Shown piece by piece: positions 42,286 to 53,567 of a DNA stretch of 64,000 nt. Both the position numbers and the translations under genes were made by a program. Source of the DNA: Dryocosmus kuriphilus (Eukaryota; Arthropoda; Insecta; Hymenoptera; Cynipidae); contig CM076190.1 of NCBI GenBank assembly GCA_038277395.1, forward strand, positions 250,399,256-250,463,255, given 5' to 3'. The notes beneath the pieces are model-generated. The model was given only the letters and a program-made list of their open reading frames with translations. It did not search any database and was not told the origin of the DNA. Position 1 is the first letter of the stretch; each line of letters starts with the position of its first letter.

Positions 42286-44485
42286 TTGACCGGATGTTTT
42301 TGAATTTTTTCCGAAACTCTTAGAATATCTTAAACTCTTGGAAAATTTCCGTAAATTATAAAATTGCCTCAAATTACTCGTAATTGATGGTATTCAAAAA
42401 TTTCTTACATTTTAAACTTCCACAATTTTTGAAATTTTTGGATTTCTTCCGGAACTCTTTGGATACCTTAAATTTCGCTAAAATTGCAGTTATTCATAAA
42501 GTTTGACAAAATTTTCTATACTAACAATTACGAGAAATTTTGGAAATTTTTGGTAATTTCATAAATAAAAAAATTTTCCGCAAATTTAAGGTATTCAAAG
42601 AATTCCGGAAGAAGTCCAAAATTTTCTGGAAATTTTTGTTCGAATTACCATAAATTTCCGAAAATTTCAGTAATTTTTTAATATTATCAGTTGTGAGAAA
42701 TTCGATAAATTACAGACATTTTTCTAAAATTTTATTTATCTAAAAAGTTCCGGACGAAGTCTAAAAATGTCTTGCCAAATAATCATAAATTACCGACATT
42801 TTTGGAAATTTTTTAATACTCAATGACGAGAAATTTTGGAGATTTTTGGCAATTTTATAAATTACAGAAAATTTTCGATCAAATTACCACAAGTTATCAG
42901 AATTTTTTAACACCATCAATTTCAAGAAATTTGGGAAATTTAAGATATCCAAATAGTTCCGGAATAAATCCCAACATTTCCAGAAATTTCTAGCTAAATT
43001 ACCATAAAGTACCGAAAATTTTGAATACCATCAATTACGAGAAATTTTAGAAAGTTTAAAGTATCCAGAAAGTTCCTGACGAAATCTAAAAATTCCCGGA
43101 AATGTCTGGCCAAATTATCATACCGAAATTTTAGTAAATTTTTTAATCCTGTCAAAATTACGAGAAAAGTTGTAAAATTCTGATAATTTTATAAATTATC
43201 GAAATTTTCCAGAAATTGTATGTATCCAAAAAGTTCTGACAGAAATTGAAAATTTGGTGATAAAGTTAACATAAACTACCAAAATTTTTGGTTCAATTAC
43301 CATAAATCTCCAGAAATTTCAGTAATTTTTAAATATTATTATATGCGAGAAATTTTGGAATCTTTCGATAATTTTCCAAAATTGAAAATATCCAAAAATT
43401 TCCGGACGAAATCTAAAATTTTCAGGAAATATCTGTCCAAATCACTTTAAATTACCGAAATTTCAGTAAATTGTCTAATACTATCAATTAAGCGAAATTT
43501 TGGAAAATTCTGGCAATTTTATAAATTGCAGAAAACTTTCGTTCAAATTACCACAAATTACAGGAGTTTTTTAAAAATTTTTTTTAAATTTGAGTCATTT
43601 TTAAATATTATTATTATTTTATAAATTGCAGAAAATTTTCGTTCAAATTACCACAAATTACAGGATTTTTTTCAAATACCGTCAATTACAAGAAATTTGT
43701 GAAATTTAAGGTGTCCAAAGAGTTCTGGAATAATTCCCAAAATTTCCGAAAATTTGTAGTCAATTTACCATAAAATACCGAAAATTTTCGAATACCACGA
43801 GAAATTGTGGAAATATCCTTTAACTTTATAAATTATCGAAAATTTCCAGAAATTTAAGGTATACAAAAAGTTCTGAAAGAAATCCAAAATTTTCTGAAAA
43901 TTTTTGGTCCAATTACCATAAATTTCCAGAAATTTAGGTAATTTTTCAATATTATCAATTACGAGAAATTTTGGAAAATTCTGGTAATTTAATAATTTAC
44001 AGAAATTTTTCGGTGAATTTGCCACAAATTACCAGATCTTTTTAAAACCATCAATTACAAGAAATTTAAAATATACAAAGAGTTCCGGAATAAATCCCAA
44101 AAATTCCGGAAATTTCGACTCAGATTATCATAAAATACCGAAAATTTTTGAATACCATCAATTATGTGAAATTTTGGAAATATCCTTTAACTTTATAAAT
44201 TATCGAAGTTTTTCAGAAATTTAAAGTATCCAAAAAGTTCTGAAAGAAATTCAAAATTTTGTGATAAAGTTACCATAAATTACCAAAATTTTTGTTCCAA
44301 TAGCCACAAATTTCCAGAAATATGAGTAATTTTCAAACATTATTAAATACGAGAAATTTTGGAAATTCCCAGTAATTTAATAAATTACAGAAAATTTTCG
44401 TTCACATTACCACAAATTACCGGATTTTTTAAATACCATTAATTACAGAAAATTTGGGAAATTTAAGATATCCATAGAGTTCCGG

Positions 44486-44955
44486 AATAAATCCAAAAAT
44501 TTCTGGAAATTTCTAGTCAAATTACCATCAAATACCGAAAATTTTCGAACACCGTCAATTACGAGACATTTTGGAAATATCCTTTAACTTTATAAATTAC
44601 CGAAATTTTCCAGAAACTTAATGTGTCCGAAAAGTTCTAAAAGAAATCCCAAATTTTCTTGTAAAGTTACCATAATGTACCAAAATTCTCCGGATATTTA
44701 AGGTATTCGAAGAATTGCGGAATAAATCCAAAAATTTCTGGAAATTTCTAGTCAAATTACCATCAAATACCGAAAATTTTCGAACACCGTCAATTACGAG
44801 ACATTTTGGAAATATCCTTCAACTTTATAAATTACCGAAATTTTCCAGAAACTTAATGTGTCCGAAAAGTTCTAAAAGAAATCCAAAATTTTGTTGTAAA
44901 GTTACCATAATGTACCAAAATTTTCCGGATATTTAAGGTATTCGAAGAATTGCGG
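44486..44955. repeat. Near-identical tandem pair of 235-bp satellite C units
   Basis: The stretch from AATAAATCCAAAAATTTCTG at 44486 is repeated from 44721 with very few differences over about 230 bp, including the rarer words ACACCGTCAATTACGAGACA and CTTAATGTGTCCGAAAAGTT. Other units differ at many positions, so this duplication is recent. Confidence 0.85.
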
Positions 44956-46140
44956 AAGAAATCCTAAATTTTCTGGAAATTTTTCGGTCCAATTACCATA
45001 AATTTTCGTAATTTTTTATATGCCATCAATTGCAAGAAATTTGGAAAATTTAAAATATCCAAAGAGTTTCGGAATAATTCCCAAAATTTCTAGACCTTTC
45101 TAGTGAAATTACCATAAATTACCGAAAATTTTTAGAAATTGGGAAATATCCTTTAATTTTATAAATTACGGAAATTTTACGGAAATTTATATTATCCAAC
45201 GAATTCCATAAGAAATCCAAAATTTTCTGGAAATTTTTAGTCAAATTACCATAAATTTCCAGAAATTTGAGTAATTTTTAAATATTATCTGTTACGAGAT
45301 ACTTTGGAATTCTCTGTAATTTTATGAATTACAGGAATTTTTTGAAAATTTATAGGAACCAAAAAGTTCCGGACGAAATCTTATTACCATAAATTACCGA
45401 AATTTTAGCAAGTTTTTTTTTTACTATCAATTACAAGAAATTTTTGGTAACTTTCTAAATTATAAAAAATTGTGAAATTACCACAAAGTACTGAAATTTT
45501 CCGGAAATCGAAGGCTCACAAAAAGTTCCGAAAGAAGTCAAAAAATTTGTGGTGAAGTTACCATAAATTACCTGAAATTTTTTGATACCATCTATTACGA
45601 AACATTTCTTATATATTCTTCAATTTTATAAATTACCGGCATTTTCCGGGAATTCAAGGTATTCAAAGAATTCCGGAAGAAATCCAAAATTTTCTAAAAT
45701 TTTCGGTCCAATTACCATAAAATTCTACAAATTGAAGTAATTTTTTAATATCATCAATTATGAGAAACTTTAGAATTTTCTATTAATTTTATGAATCATA
45801 GAACTTTTTCGAAAATTTAAAGTATACAAAAATTTCCGGAAATGTCTGGCCAAATTACCATAAATTGTGGAAAGTTTTTGAAATTTTTCAATACTATCAA
45901 TTGCGAGAAAGTTTGGAATGTTTTGGTAATTATAGCAATTATAGAAATTTTTCGGTCAAATTACCGCAAGTTACCGACATTTTTCAATATCATCAGTTAC
46001 AAGAAGTTTGGTTAATTTCATATATTTGATGAGTTTCCGAATAAATTCCACAATTTTCGGAACTTTCTAGTAAAGTTACTAAAAATTACTAAAAATTTCC
46101 GGAAATTTAAGGTACCCAAAAATTTCCGAACGAAGTTAAA

Positions 46141-48049
46141 AAATTTCTGGTCAAATTGGTTCTAAAAATTTACCAAAGTTGGATTAATTTATGTTAATTT
46201 GACCAAAAATTTCCGGAGATTTTTTGATTCTTTCAAGAATTCTTTGGGTACCTTAAATTTACCCTAATTTTTAGATATTTTCGGATATCTTCCGGTACTC
46301 TTTAGACACCTTAAATTTCCGGAACATTGCGATAGTTCATAAAATTAAAGGATATTTTCAAAATTTCTCGAAATGTATGGCATTGAAAATTTCCGCAAAT
46401 TTTTCGTAACTTATGTTAATTCAAAAATTACTCTAATTTCTGGAAATTTATGGTAATTTGACCAAAAATTCCCGGAAAATTTTGGATTTCTTCCCGAACT
46501 ATTTGGATAGTATAAATTTCCGTCAAATGTCAGTAATTTATCAAAATAAGGGATATTTCCAAAATTTCTCATAGTTGATGGTATTCAAAATTTTCTGGTG
46601 ATTTATGGTAATTTTACTAGAAATTTTTTTATTTCTTTCAGAATTCTTTGGGTAGCTTAAATTTCCGAAAAATTTCATTATTTATGGAATTACCGAAATT
46701 TCCAAAATTTAATGTAATTGTTAGTATAGAAAAGATTTCCAAATTTCCGGTAATTTATGGTAATTTAACCAGAAATTTGATAAATTTTTTAATACAATCA
46801 ATTACTAGAAATTTGATTAATTTTTGGTAATTTTACGAATATTTAAGGTATCCAAAGAGTTCCGGAATACGTCTCAAAAATTTCCTGAAATTTCTAGTGA
46901 AATTACCACATAAATTACCAAAAATGGTCGAGAATTTTTTAATACCATATATTACGAGAAATTTGATAAATATCCTTTAATTTTACAAATTACCGACAAT
47001 TTTCGAAAACTTAAGATTTCCAGAAAATTCCGAAAAAAACTTTCCGGGAATTTCTGGTCAAATTGCTCGTAAAAATGTACAAAAGTTTGGTTAGTTTATG
47101 GTAATTTGACCAGAAATCTCCGAAAATCTTTGGATTTTTTCCCGAATTCTTTGGATACTATAAATTTCCGGAAAATTTCAGTAATTGGAAAATTAAAGGA
47201 TATTTCCAAAATTTCTCGTAATTGATGGTATTCAAAGTTTTCCGGGGATTTATGGTAATTTTACTAGAAATTTTTGGACTTCTTTCAGAATTTTTTGGTT
47301 ACTTTAAATTTTGAAAATTTCTTTACTTGTGAAATTACCAGAAATTTACAAAATTTAATGTAATGGTATATGTAAAAAAATTTTCGGTAATTTATGGTAA
47401 TTTATCCAGAAGCTTGATTAATTTTTCGTAATTTTACAAAAACTTAAGGTATAAAAAGAGATCCGGAATGAATCTCGTAATTTCCGGAAATTTCTAGTGA
47501 AATTACAAAAACTTTTTGGAAATTTTTGAATACCTTTAATTACGAGAAGTTTTAGAAATATCCTTTAATTTCATAGATCACCGACATTTTCCAGAAATTA
47601 AAAATATCCAAAGAATTCCGAAAAAAAAATTCCAGGAATTTCTGGTCAACTTGCTCGTAAAAATTTACCAGTTTGGATAATTTATGGTAATTTGACCAGA
47701 CTTGCTCGTAAAAATTTACCAGTTTGGATAATTTATGGTAATTTGACCAGAAATCTCCAGAAACTTTGGCATTTTTTTCAGAACTCTTTGGATACCTTAA
47801 ATTTACGGAAAATTGCGGTGTTTTATAAAACTAAAGGGTATTTTCAAAATTTCTGATAATTTGTGGCATTAAGAATTTCCCAATGTTCCAGAAATTTTCC
47901 GTAATTTATGGATTTCTTTCGGAACTCTTTGAACGCCTTAAATTTCCGAAAAATTTCGTTAATTTATAAAGTTAATGGATATTTTCAAAATTTCTCGTAA
48001 TTGATGGTATTTGAAAATTTCCGAACATTTATAGTAATTTAAGCAACGA
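46141..48049. repeat. Satellite C, minus-oriented block
   Basis: The orientation flips near 46150: after GGTACCCAAAAATTTCCGAA the words become GGTAATTTGACCAGAAATTT, TTCTTTGGATACCTTAAATT and TTCTCGTAATTGATGGTATT. The block includes an exact 51-bp tandem duplication at 47650-47700 and 47701-47751. Confidence 0.85.
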
Positions 48050-48245
48050 TTTAAAATTAAGAATTCTGGAATTCGATGCAAAAGAGTGCGAATTAAGATC
48101 GTAAAAATTCAAATTATTTGAAATCCAGCTTAGTTACCAGCGCTCAAAAAAAATGTTCAAAAAATTTCTTTTAGTGCTTTTAATTTTTCTTGAGTCAAAA
48201 ATTTTTTTTACACTTCTTGAGGTCGAAAAAGTTTCCCTACTTTTT
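48050..48245 (+). repeat. Duplicated 250-bp segment, copy 3 (diverged)
   Basis: AATTCTGGAATTCGATGC, TTGAAATCCAGCTTAGTTAC, CAGCGCTCAAAAAAAATG, AGTGCTTTTAATTTTTCTTG and TTCTTGAGGTCGAAAAAG align in order with copies 1 and 2 but with many changes. The + strand match follows a minus-oriented satellite block. Confidence 0.65.
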
Positions 48246-48993
48246 TGCGGATATTATTAAATAATTTTCTAATTAAATAGGAATTATCTCTTAGTAAATT
48301 CACTGAAATCCGCCAAAAATTGACTTTTTTCCTCTGGGAATATAGAAAAATTGACGCTAAAAAAATGAAAAACTGCAAAGAAATTTTTGAAATTAAATTA
48401 AAATTAAATTAAATTATTTAAATTTAAATTTTTTAACAACTTCCAGAATTTTTTATTTTCGACCCACCCAATTTCTCATTCACGAATTCAAATTCCTTGC
48501 TTTTGATTCTGAATTGGATCTTATTTAGAACTGCAAATTTCAGTGAGTTAGGAAATTTAGTAATACTTTTTTATTTCTGAGAAATTATATTTTATAAATT
48601 TTTTCCAAATGATTTTAGCTATTTAATTGTTTAAATTCGCGTTCCGATTTCCCAGACGTTCATTTCTGTTTCTCTGCATTTAGATGATTGTACTTAGGTC
48701 ATTTTGAATTTTGTATCGTTACATTCATGTGAGTTTCTTTTCACCTGAAACTTTAATCCACGCGCAATATTGATAGAGCAAAATTGTTTCCGTCGATGAT
48801 ACGAAAACTATTATTTTTCTAATTAGCTTAAAAATATCCGAGCTGAAATAATCATTTAGATAGGCTCAGTTTTGATTGATTAAATAATAGAGTGCCTATT
48901 AAAAATTTGAATTTTTGAACTTTGCCAACGTTAATTTCTAATTTTGTTCCTTTTGGTTAAAAAAATCCTGCCATACGTTTTCTTTGATTTAAA
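48246..48993. other. AT-rich intergenic sequence, no repeat unit seen
   Basis: Looks unique by eye: TTCGACCCACCCAATTTCTC, TTCCGATTTCCCAGACGTTC, TTTAATCCACGCGCAATATT. No open frame with family resemblance. It could contain unrecognised 3' or regulatory sequence. Confidence 0.5.
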
Positions 48994-49515
48994 CAAATTT
49001 TTTAAATATTTTTCTTAGTTTTGAATTTTAAAAAAATGCGATTTTATAACTAAAAAATTTATTTTGATCTAGAAAGTATTTGTTATTTATTGAAGAATAA
49101 GCTCTAAATTTTAAAAATTTATTATGGGGCTGAAAATTAATGGTTTTCCAGGCCCAATAATAACTTAAAAATTATTGTTTTTTTTTTAAATTTAAAGCTT
49201 ATTCCTCAACAAATAAAAAATACTTGTAAGGGGAAAAAGAATTTTTTAGCCACAAATTTTTTTAAAAATTTTTCTTAGTTTTCAATTTAATAACAAAATG
49301 CAATTTTGTAGCCAAAAAATTCTTTTTGGCCTAGAAAGGGTTTATTATTTAATTTATTGAGGAATAAGCTCTAAATTTTACAAATTTATTTCGGGTTTAA
49401 AAGGAATGGTTTTCCTGGACCGATAATAACTTAAAAAATTGTGTTTTGTTTTCAAAATTTAGAGCTTATCCCTCAATAAATAAGAAATATTTTTACCCAT
49501 AAATTTGTTTTTTTT
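48994..49515. repeat. Tandem duplication of about 260 bp, two copies
   Basis: Copy 1 (48994-49250) and copy 2 (49255-49515) share in order TTTTTCTTAGTTTT, ATGCAATTTTGTAGCCAAAAA or its variant, AAATTCTTTTTGGCCTAGAA, GAATAAGCTCTAAATTTTA, AATGGTTTTCC.GG.CC.A, ATAATAACTTAAAAA and CTCAATAAATAA. Within each copy GAATAAGCTCTAAATTT has an inverted partner AAATTTAAAGCTTATTC, so each unit can fold on itself. Confidence 0.75.
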
Positions 49516-50929
49516 TTTAAATATCAAAAATTAAGAAAATTGATTTTCAGACCTAGTAGAGCCTCTAAAAAAAAATTAAGGTTTAGCATTTTCAAAATTC
49601 GAAAATTGACTTTTTTTGGCACCCTATTAAATCCTGAATTGAATATGTGTTCGGGAAGGTTTTGGTTAGGAAAGCTGAATTTCCTCTGCGAATTTGACAA
49701 AGTTTAAAGAAAATTTAAAAGAAAAAAATCGTGTCTTCTCGAGAGGATATTCCTTGATTAGAAGTACGACCTCTACGATATTTTACTATTTATAAGATTG
49801 TAAACTAATTATTAAACCTGAACACACTAATTAATCGTAGGACAAATTTTGAATAAAATTCTGGAAAATCGAATTGTGTTCTTCAATTGCTTCAATTCTT
49901 TTGCGAATTCCTTCTTCCTGTTGACGGTCCCTTAAATTGCTGAAAAATTGCGATAATTTAACAAATTAAACGATAATTCCAAAAAATTTTGTATTGATTG
50001 TATTCAAAAGTTTCTAGAAATTTTCGGTACTTTCAAATTTTCAGTAATTAGTTACCATAATTTAACTTGAAATTTGTGTATTTCTTCTGGAACTCTTTGA
50101 ATACCGTAAATTTGTGGAAAATTTTGCTAATTGATCAAAATACCGGAAATTTCACAAATTTCTTTTTATTGTTTATATTCAAAGATTTCTCAAATTACCA
50201 AAAATTACCAGAATTGTAAGGTGCTTCGGAATTCCGGAAGAAATAAAACATTTTCCGGAAATTTTTGGTGAAGTTGCCATAAATCTCTGGATATTTGAGT
50301 ATTTTTTAATACCATTAATTATCAAACATTTTGGATATCTTCGAAAAAAATCCAAAAATTTCTGCTCAAATTACCCATAAAAAAGTTTCCCAAATTTTCG
50401 GTAATTTATGATAATTTGACCGGAAATGTTCTCGTAATTGGTGGCATTTAAAAATTCTGAAAATTTTCAGTAATTTAATCGTCTAGAAATTTCCGGAAAT
50501 TCTGCAAATTTTTGGAATTCTTCCGGAACTCTTTGGATACCTTTAATTTCTGGAAAACTTCACGCAACTGATGGTTTTAAGAAATTACGAAGATTTTCGA
50601 TAAATGAAGGTATTTTGAAAAATTTTTTATTGTATTCAAATATTTCCCGAATTACCATAAATTACTGAAAATTTTTGAATACCATCAATTGCGAGGAATT
50701 TTCTTGAAATTTAAGGTACTCAAATAGTTCCGAAATTAGGAAATTTAAGGCTTCCGAAGAATTCCGGAAAATTTCTAGCCAAATTCCCGAAAATTGAGAA
50801 ATTTTTTAAATACTAACGATTACGAGAAAGTTTGGAAGTTATCGGAAATTTAAAGTATCCAAAGAATTAAGAAAAAAAGTTTTTTTTCTTAAAGTTAAAT
50901 TTTATTAGTTTAAAAATATTATTTAATAT
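49516..50929. repeat. Unique AT-rich stretch, then diverged satellite C
   Basis: 49516-49919 shows nothing recognisable. From about 49920 satellite C words return, mostly minus-oriented (TTGACGGTCCCTTAAATT, AACTCTTTGAATACC, TTTCTCGTAATTGGTGG), with plus-oriented units near 50150-50380 and 50640-50870. The array is more degraded here than before 48050. Confidence 0.65.
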
Positions 50930-52158
50930 TTTCGAATAATAAGTAATTCAGTATTATTTAAAAAGAATTCAATATGAATTCAAGGGAATTCAATATAAAT
51001 ATAAAAGAAATCGATATAAGTTTAATATGAATTCAATGCGAATCCAAAAGAAATAAAAGGGATTTCATGTAATTTAATGTGAATTCAAAAGAATTTAATA
51101 TGAATTCAAAGGAATTGAATATGAATTTAAAGAAATTCAATTTGATTCCAAAGTAATTGAAAGGATTTCAATATAAGTTCAAAGGAATTCAATATGAATT
51201 CAAAGGAATTCAAAATTGTGTGAAAGGAATTCAAAGGAATTTAATACGAATTCAATATTTATAAATGAGTAAGAATTAAATTTCAAAAATTAGAGTTTCT
51301 TAAATATAAATTTTAATAACTTAAAATTAATGGTTAATATTTTAATATAAAGAGTAATTAAATATTATTTCAAAGGAATTAGATATGAATTCAAGGAAAT
51401 TCAAAGAAATTCAATATAAATTCAAAGGAAATCAATACAAATTTAATATGAATTCAAAAGAATTCAACATGAATTCTAATAAAATCAATGTGATTGTAAA
51501 GTAATTCAAAATAATTCAATATGAAGTCATGGGCATTTAAAGGAATTCAATATAAATTGAACATAAATTCAACGTAATTTAAAGGAATTCAATGTGAATT
51601 CAACGTAATTCAAAGGAATTCAATGTGAATTCAATATAAAGTAAAAGGAATTTAAAGGAATTCAATTTGTTAATTCAACATGAAGTCGAAGGAATTTAAA
51701 GGAATTCAATATGAATTCAACGTAATTCAAAGGATTACAATATGAATTCAATATGTATTCAATTACTAAAAATGAACTTTCTAAAAAGATAAGCGATTAA
51801 ATATTATTTCAAAAAAATTAAATATGAATTTAGTATGAATTCAAGGGAATTGAAAGGAATTGAATATAACTTCAAAGGAAATCAATATAAATTTAATATG
51901 AATTCAAAGGAATTCAATATGAATCCAGAGGAATTCAAAATTAAGTCACAGGAATTTAATATGAATTTAAAAGGATTTTGTATGAATTTAAAGGAATTTC
52001 ATATGAATTCCACGTGGTTTCAAAGTAATTCAAAGAAATTCATTACGAATTAAATGTGAAGTCAAGGAATTTAATATGAATTTAAGGTAATTTAAAATTA
52101 TTAAAACTAAATTTAAAAAAAATTTAATTTTTAGTAATTTAAAAACATTATTTAATCA
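50930..52158. repeat. Satellite D, GAATTC-rich minisatellite, first block
   Basis: Built from a roughly 18-21-bp word, AATATGAATTCAAAGGAATTC, with many EcoRI sites (GAATTC). Every 400-700 bp a spacer recurs with TTAAAATTAAATTTC, TTTAATTTTTAATAATTT and AACATTATTTAATCATTT, giving a higher-order unit. The open frame at 51835-52053 (Asn/Lys/Glu/Phe-rich) is a repeat product. The block is cut by the LINE at 52159. Confidence 0.85.
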
Positions 52159-53567
52159 ATCAATCAATCAATTAATGTATAAACATTTATAACATAACAT
52201 TTATACTCTCTCCCTTTTACGGGTTTAAGAGTCTTCACCAAACCATTACAAGTATCTATACACTCAATTCCTTATATCATACCTTATCGCTATCTTATTG
52301 CTAATATATACAATATTTCTTATTATCTACTCTTATATTTCTACGCTAGCGATCGAGACCAGGACTTTCGTTTCCTCTTGCCTTTACCAATCTATCATTG
52401 ATCTTTTCTTTCTCGACTCTACTTTATACTTTTACTTATATCATGAGACCTTTCCTTTCTCTTAACTTTTCCAACTTCTTCATCCATCCCTCTCCCTGTC
52501 CATTCCCATTCAGAATCTCTTTCACTCTCTCTTCCACATATTTCCCTTCCTCTTCATCACCTGTACACCTTTCCAACACATGCACCCACAATTCTTGCTC
52601 ATACCCACATATTGTACACCGATTCTCCTCCTCGTTCATCCAGTACCTACTCTCTTTTACTCCCTCTCCCATTCTAAATCTCATCATTCTGTTCCATTTA
52701 CTCTCCTTCTTTAACTTCTTCAAATATTCTGGCTCTCCTTCCCACTTTACCATCTTGTACCAACTATTGTACTTTGAGTTCACGATTTTTTTCCATCTTT
52801 CCTCCTTTTGTCTCGCCAAAATCTCGTTCTCTATTCCTTGCCAATCTCTATTTTCCCCATTCATACTCCATTCTCTCCTCCTTGCGTACCTTCCTTCTTC
52901 CCATTTCGACCTACCCATGTACCCCCTTCTCTCTTTGTCTTCTATCTCCCTTGCACACGCTTGTGTGATCTTACTTCCTTCTCCCCCCCCCCCCCCCCCC
53001 CCCCCTAGTTTTTCTTCAATATTCCAAGCCCTTTTTAGCTGCTTTATTACCATTTTTTCTCGGCCTATCTCTTCCCTCAACATATAATCTGGGCAGCTGC
53101 ATTCCACCCCCATGACCCATCTCAAAAATCTTTCATGCATGCTTTCCACTCTGTTATATTCCTTCCATCCCCAAACTTCCATTCCATAACTCACCACTGA
53201 CCACACTAAAACATCAAACATCCATACTCTCATTCTCCAATCATCCTTGAATCTTCTCTTCCCTATGCCCCACACTTGGCCCATTACCTTATTTCCACAC
53301 TCCAATCTCTTTCTTACCTGCAGCTCATTCCTTCCTCTTGTTTCGAACCAGTACCCAAGGTAACAAAATTCTTCTACCTACCAATTCTACTACTTTGCCA
53401 TACATCTTCCATTCATACTCTATTCTACACCTCCTTTTTCTAAAACACATCATCTTAGTTTTCTTCACATTCACCATTAAGTCTTTCTCTCTCACATATT
53501 CTTCAAATATTCTCATCATTAGACTCATCCCTCTTTCATCATCTGCTATTAATACTGTATCGTCCAC
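52159..53567 (-). mobile_element. 5'-truncated LINE in satellite D
   Basis: Bounded by a perfect 17-bp target duplication, AAAACATTATTTAATCA, at 52142-52158 and 53568-53584. The element is on the - strand. It begins inside the reverse transcriptase catalytic motif and ends in a 3' region with GAAGACTCTTAAACCCGTAA, AGGGAGAGAGTATAAATG and a (TTGA)4 tail. The same tail motif closes the SINE at 3775-4104. The intact duplication shows this arrived truncated, as incomplete target-primed reverse transcription predicts. Confidence 0.92.
52436..53567 (-). pseudogene. LINE reverse transcriptase C-terminal half (truncated, frameshifted)
   Basis: It starts at VDDTVLIADDERG, the tail of the Y-A/V-D-D motif, then VNVKKTKMMCF and WKMYGKVVELVG. 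A frameshift lies near 53340. The frame continues with ECGNKVMGQVWGIG, WSVVSYGMEVWGWKEYNRVE, RFLRWVMGVECSCPDYMLRE, REKMVIKQLKRAWNIEEKL and a C-terminal zinc-like CTICGYEQELWVHVLERC, stopping at 52436. A C23 run (52983-53005) reads as polyglycine on this strand. This C-terminal architecture, without RNase H, resembles LINE proteins common in insect genomes; I do not assign a clade. It is unlike the LINE at 9457-15565. Confidence 0.85.

Larger units (their letters stand above)
41091..46140. repeat. Satellite C, plus-oriented block
   Basis: Unit of about 155-160 bp with, in order, AATTACCATAAATTACCGAAA, TTTCGAATACCATCAATTAC, GAGAAATTTTGGAAATATCC, TTTAACTTTATAAATTACCG, CCAGAAATTTAAGGTATCCA and AAAGTTCCGGAAGAAATCC. 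TTTCCGGAAA is itself palindromic. A minus-oriented patch lies at about 42290-42510, right after the second copy of the 250-bp segment. A 235-bp unit pair at 44486-44955 is nearly identical. Confidence 0.85.

Noticed and set aside
52398..53087. A 229-codon + strand frame rich in Ser, Phe and Pro
   Set aside because: It is the antisense shadow of the LINE reverse transcriptase on the - strand, whose motifs and target duplication are clear.
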